Shown in pieces: positions 59,815-64,000 of a stretch of 64,000 nt of DNA. The translations under genes were made by a program, and so were the position numbers. The stretch's first letter is position 1, and every line of letters begins with the position of its first letter. The stretch is from Amphirosellinia nigrospora (lineage: Eukaryota; Ascomycota; Sordariomycetes; Xylariales; Xylariaceae). Location: positions 10,488,193 to 10,552,192 of the forward strand of contig SCHM01000001.1 in NCBI GenBank assembly GCA_004123355.1. Reading direction: 5' to 3'. The notes beneath the pieces were generated by a model that was not told where the DNA came from, searched no databases, and was given only the letters and a program-made list of their open reading frames with translations.

Positions 59815-61221
59815 AAGTTGAGCAGGCCGGTTTAGGCCGGTTTTTGGCTGTGCTCGGCGATCCGGGTGTTTGCAGACAACGCGGCTCCTGGTGTAGCAAT
59901 GTATCGGGTAACAGGCCGCTTGGGTGCCTAAACGAGAAGACTGCTTGTCGAACTAGGAAGAGCGAAGTTGTACGAAGAATAGTGGTGGTCTTATCTGGCA
60001 GCTTGCCGGTGATAGGCCGTCTGTCACAGCCCTAATATTTAGATACAGCGGCTATGAATAACGCCCGATGTAATGATGGTTTAGAGATAAAACTAAAAAG
60101 GGTAGGTAGTATATGCTCGCTAATGAAATACATATTACCAAAGACGTCGCGTGAAGCTGGGCTGTAAGGTGTCGGGTACTTGCGAAACTGAGTTTCTTCC
60201 CTCGTGCTTTGCCGCCCTTGAAACTCTTACAACGTATGCTTGCGTCCGTGTTGCAATATCCAGCGCGGGACTCTTGCAAGTTGCTGTCCCGTGTTTGGAC
60301 CGTGTTGATGAGGTGTGACTTGTATCGAAATACGTGTATGTAGACGGAAGAAAGCGCAACGGTTTTCGCACGTTGTCGACACTTGGCTACAATATCTCCA
60401 GGCCTGCTGCGCGTAATTATATAATCAGATGGCAGGTTGAACAAATCACGCATAATGTTCACTTGGGCTCCGATAGTATATCTGGAATTGGGCGCGTTGG
60501 GAATTTATAGGGCGCGAGGACTTGCTGTCGACAGAGCTGAGGACTGGTGCGCACGGGCTGGTCCAGCTGGCGGGTGGGCGGGCGCTGGCGCTAATAATAG
60601 TGCTCATAATGGCTGCCTATGAACTTCAGTGGTGCCTGAAGAGGAATGCGTGTCATGCTTGCGTTCTTACGCAAGTAACTGTGGCTGATAGCGCGCTGCC
60701 AAGGCTTTAGGTTGGAGACCATTACATCAGTGGTGGCCAGGGGTCGGGCGGTAAACTGCTTCATGCTCCCCTCCCCCACCAAGCTTCCACCACGTTGAGC
60801 TGCTGACAGCTGGCAGGGCGGAACTCTGTCTCTACCGCTCCATCCAATTCTACCCGCTGTTCACGGCCTCTGATACCAACAACACAGAACATAACCTTCT
60901 CCCATATAACCCGGCTACACTACCGGTTAGCCAAGACCGGCATCACGACGCTCTCCACGTCTTCCCACAGGCACCCGCCGAAAGATTGTGCTCCGCTGAG
61001 AAGATTAAAACGCCCGAAATTTCCGCGCAAGGCCCCATCAATCCGAGACGAAATACACTCATCTTCCACCTCCGCCTCTAAATACTTGTACCTTTACCTC
61101 TCCATTTCCTTCTCTTTCTCCCTCTCCATCTAGCATACGCACACAGCTTTGCCTGCTGCTTCCTTACCCATCTTCCAACACTGCTCGTTGACAGCAACGG
61201 AACGCGCAAACCGCCTTCACC
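59815..61221. other. Intergenic with pyrimidine-rich fimbrin leader
   Basis: Chance frames only up to about 60800. A strong CT-rich tract (about 61090-61132), common in promoters of highly expressed filamentous-fungal genes, lies about 90 bases before the fimbrin start. Confidence 0.55.
61090..61132 (+). promoter_or_regulatory. CT-rich promoter tract upstream of fimbrin
   Basis: About 40 bases almost purely pyrimidine (TTTACCTCTCCATTTCCTTC and following). Such tracts usually lie near transcription starts in filamentous fungi; the assignment is by position and composition only. Confidence 0.4.
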
Positions 61222-63371
61222 ATGAATGTGCTCAAGCTACAGAGGTATGTCCGCTAGCCATCCAAGACCGCCCGGCCTAACCTCCGTGATTAGGAAATAT
61301 CCTCAATTCCAACAAGGCGATATCTTCTCCTTCGCCGATGCCTTCCGTAAGCTCGACATCGATGACAAGGGCTATGTCGACGAGGCCACCGCCATCAAAG
61401 CCACCCAACAAAGCGAGAGACAGCCGTATGACGTTGTGCGGCAAGCCTTGAAGGAGGTCGAACTAGACTCTTCCCGAAGAGTCGAGCTAGAGGACTATGT
61501 CGGCGTAAGTAACTCGTGGCGCACCGCCGGTTACGCACTTTTATGTGAGCGAGCATGCTGACACTGACACACCTTAGCTCATCGCTAAACTTCGAGAATC
61601 ATCGCCTGCTCAGAAGCGCATGAGCACTGGCGGCAGCAATCCCCCCTATCCCCAGTCGGTATAGTTGCCCAATTGACTGGCAATGGCCGCCATGGGAACA
61701 GCCGGCACGCCGCTAAACCAAGTGCCGGCAAGATCCATGTTGGCTCCTTTGCGAACAGCACGCACACAATTAACGAAGACGAGCGGACTGAGTTCACGCG
61801 CCACATCAATGCTGTATTAGCGGGTGATGAGGACATAGGAAGCCGGTTACCCTTTCCGACGGATACCTTCGAAATGTTTGATGAGTGTAAAGACGGCCTG
61901 GTGCTTGCCAAGCTCATCAACGATAGCGTGCCGGACACAATCGACGACCGTGTGCTGAACGTGCCCGGGAGGAAGATTAAGAAGCTCAATGCTTTCCACA
62001 TGACCGAGAACAACAATATCGTTATTGAGTCAGCCAAGGGTATTGGTTGTTCAGTTGTCAACATTGGCAGTGGCGATATCATCGAAGTCCGAGAGCATCT
62101 TATTCTAGGCCTGATTTGGCAAATCATTCGTAGAGGTCTTCTAGGAAAGATTGATATTAAGCTTCACCCGGAGCTGTACCGGCTTTTGGAGGAGGATGAG
62201 ACTCTCGAACAGTTCCTACGTCTACCCCCGGAGCAGATTCTCCTGCGATGGTTCAACTATCATCTTAACGCTGCCGGTTGGCACCGTAGAGTGGCCAATT
62301 TCTCCTCCGATGTCAAGGATGGGGAGAACTACGCTGTGCTACTCGCTCAAATCGGTCGCGAATATGGTTGTACTCGAGCCCCTTTACAGACCCAGGATTT
62401 GCTACAACGAGCCGAGGAGGTCTTGGTCGACGCCGAGAAACTAGATTGCCGGAAGTTTCTCACTCCCAAATCCTTAGTCGCTGGAAACCCGAAGCTTAAT
62501 CTTGCTTTCGTCGCAAACCTATTCAACAACCACCCCGCTCTAGATCCAATCACAGAGGAAGAGAAACAGGAAGTAGAAGATTTCGATGCTGAAGGAGAGC
62601 GAGAAGCAAGAGTGTTCACGTTATGGTTGAACAGTCTTGATGTCCAGCCCGCTGTTGTGTCCTTCTTTGATGATCTTCGTGATGGTACCGTTCTGCTGCA
62701 AGCCTACGACAAGGTCATTACGGGCTCCGTAAACTGGAGACACGTGAACAAACGACCAGCGAATGGGGCGGAGGTGTCCAGATTCAAAGCGGTGGAGAAC
62801 ACAAACTACGCTGTCGAGCTTGGTAAACAAAACGGGTTCTCCCTAGTTGGCATTCAGGGTGCCGATATCACGGATGGCCAGAAGATGCTTACGCTGGGCT
62901 TGGTCTGGCAGCTCATGCGGAAGAACATCACTTTAACATTGTCTGCCCTGGCCCGTCGTCTCGGCAAGCGCGAAATGACAGACGCTGAAATGGTAAAGTG
63001 GGCAAATGAAATGTCACAAAAGGGTGGGCGAAACTCGACAATCCGGTCATTCAAGGACCCCGCAATTGGCAGCGGTATTTTTTTCCTCGACGTCCTCAAC
63101 GGCATGAAGAGTGCTTATGTCGATTATGATCTTGTCACCGCCGGGCGGACGGACGAAGATGCTTACTTGAATGCCAAGCTCAGTATCAGTATTGCCAGAA
63201 AGATGGGCGCCACGATCTGGCTGGTTCCCGAGGATATCTGCCAAGTACGCAGCCGACTAGTCACAACATTCATTGGTAAGAAATATCCATCATAGAACTC
63301 AAGACAATTGTAAAAGCTAACGAAATCCACTCACAGGTTCTTTAATGGCCACGTACGAAAAGATGCAGTAG
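61222..63371 (+). CDS. fim1: Fimbrin (actin-bundling protein)
   Basis: Fimbrin cross-links actin filaments in patches at endocytic sites and rings. The start at 61222 (MNVLKLQR) and intron about 61243-61294 lead to an EF-hand-like N-terminus (FADAFRKLDIDDKGYVDEAT, then VELEDYVGL after a second intron). Four calponin-homology repeats follow. The first has CKDGLVLAKLINDSVPDTID and LILGLIWQIIRRGLLGKID, the second ILLRWFNYHLNAAGWHRRV, the third FTLWLNSLDVQPAVVSFFDD and LGLVWQLMRKNITLTL, and the fourth MVKWANEMSQKGGRNSTIRS and FFLDVLNGMKSAYVDYDLV. A last intron (about 63275-63336) adds SLMATYEKMQ. Two small shifts occur near 61648-61663; the rest is open. About 650 residues, normal for the family. 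Confidence 0.95.
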
Positions 63372-64000
63372 ATGATATACGACTGTATTTAATCATAACT
63401 GGGAGAAAGTAAATTAGGGAACAGAAAAAGTTTACCGGAGTATCACGACGATACGTTTTCGTTTGCGAGTTTTAATCTTTAAGCTCGATGTATTTTCAAA
63501 GGCGCAACTTGGCATGTCAATTAATAGGAAAATAAGTGGTCAATCCGTTATATTTCTTTTTCTTCGGGATGATTTATTTCTGGGTGGCCGTAGGAGAGTC
63601 CCAGAAACTTCCGCTTTGCTGGGAGTACACAGTTATCTCGCTGCTCTTATTGAAATGCTGGGCGGGTCCAATAGTCATCGCTATAGATATGTGGTCAATA
63701 TTTTCAATTCAACCAATTAGCGCCCGAGGATGGGTTAGTTTAACACCACATTCAAGTCCTCGAACTCTTTGTTGATATATATATATTTAATCCGCTGACG
63801 CAGATTCATGGCCACAAAACAACCAACAACTAGAACCTTCGTTTTTTCATCTTCAGCAGAAACTCCATCGGTGCAAATCGCGAGACTATGGAAAATTCTA
63901 TATAGTGAGTAACTTAACTGACGAAGGCGTTTTATGATGCTACTGATAAACGGAAGTTTTGACAGTCTAAGTGGCTGTTGGCATCGTTTCCTCAGCGGCT
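63372..64000. other. Intergenic, window edge
   Basis: AT-rich with a (TA)n stretch near 63775-63786. Frames near 63463-63775 show no features. The next gene, if any, lies beyond the window. Confidence 0.5.

Noticed and set aside
1917-63371. Programmed frameshifting as cause of the many frame breaks
   Set aside because: The sites share no slippery sequence or structure, hit unrelated housekeeping genes, and vary in position; sequence error is simpler.
1917-63371. RIP as cause of the broken genes
   Set aside because: RIP makes C-to-T changes in duplicated DNA; the breaks seen are mostly single-base losses with intact flanking codons.

Overview
The window is nuclear DNA of a filamentous ascomycete (Pezizomycotina, probably a Sordariomycete; I cannot place it more closely). 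Genes are interrupted by short introns (about 40-130 nt) with GTAAGT-like donors, CTAAC-like branch sites and YAG acceptors. Several proteins are typical of filamentous fungi: an Inn1/Fic1-type C2 protein, fimbrin, a Cdc50-type flippase subunit, an acetamidase-type amidase, a fungal AAA ATPase and a SesA-like protein. There are no operons, CRISPR arrays, or tRNA or rRNA genes that I can recognise.

Layout. 1.9-6.1 kb: a GH76 mannanase-type wall enzyme (+) and an exo-polygalacturonase (GH28, -). 7-16 kb: an unknown small gene, a polytopic fungal membrane protein (-), a MYND zinc-finger protein, a prolyl-4-hydroxylase-type dioxygenase (-) and an astacin-like metallopeptidase with a repeated C-terminus. 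16.9-20 kb: a GH17 glucanase and a DapA-family aldolase. 21.5-25.5 kb: a Cdc50/LEM3 flippase subunit and a NASP/Hif1 histone chaperone (-). 26-34.6 kb: an orphan small gene, a secreted S41 peptidase (-), an amidase and a His-rich secreted protein (-). 36-44.6 kb: an accessory, immunity-like region with a STAND-like NTPase remnant (+), an AAA ATPase (-), a SesA-like protein and a ubiquitin-like protein. 45.3-46.8 kb: methionine aminopeptidase 2. 47.4-49.5 kb: three gene remnants (AsaB/GA4-desaturase-like, citrate synthase, ABCC transporter). 50.3-53.1 kb: the C2 cytokinesis protein. 53.1-57.2 kb: gene-poor. 57.2-63.4 kb: a TMEM234-like membrane protein, a small secreted protein and fimbrin.

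Most interesting. Two intact neighbouring genes (42.0-44.5 kb) carry the same short motif, N-x7-Q-x-N-[GA]-I-[FLM]. It occurs once at the C-terminus of the SesA-like protein and twice, 30 residues apart, in the ubiquitin-like protein. The spacing resembles HET-s-related amyloid signalling motifs, so this may be an amyloid-linked cell-death or immunity pair with an unusual ubiquitin-like partner.

Caution. Almost every long conserved gene here, including housekeeping ones, is broken by one-base shifts, mostly one-base losses and often in short homopolymer runs. This looks more like residual assembly error than decay. I therefore give whole-gene spans and note the shifts. Exon boundaries are read by eye and are approximate.
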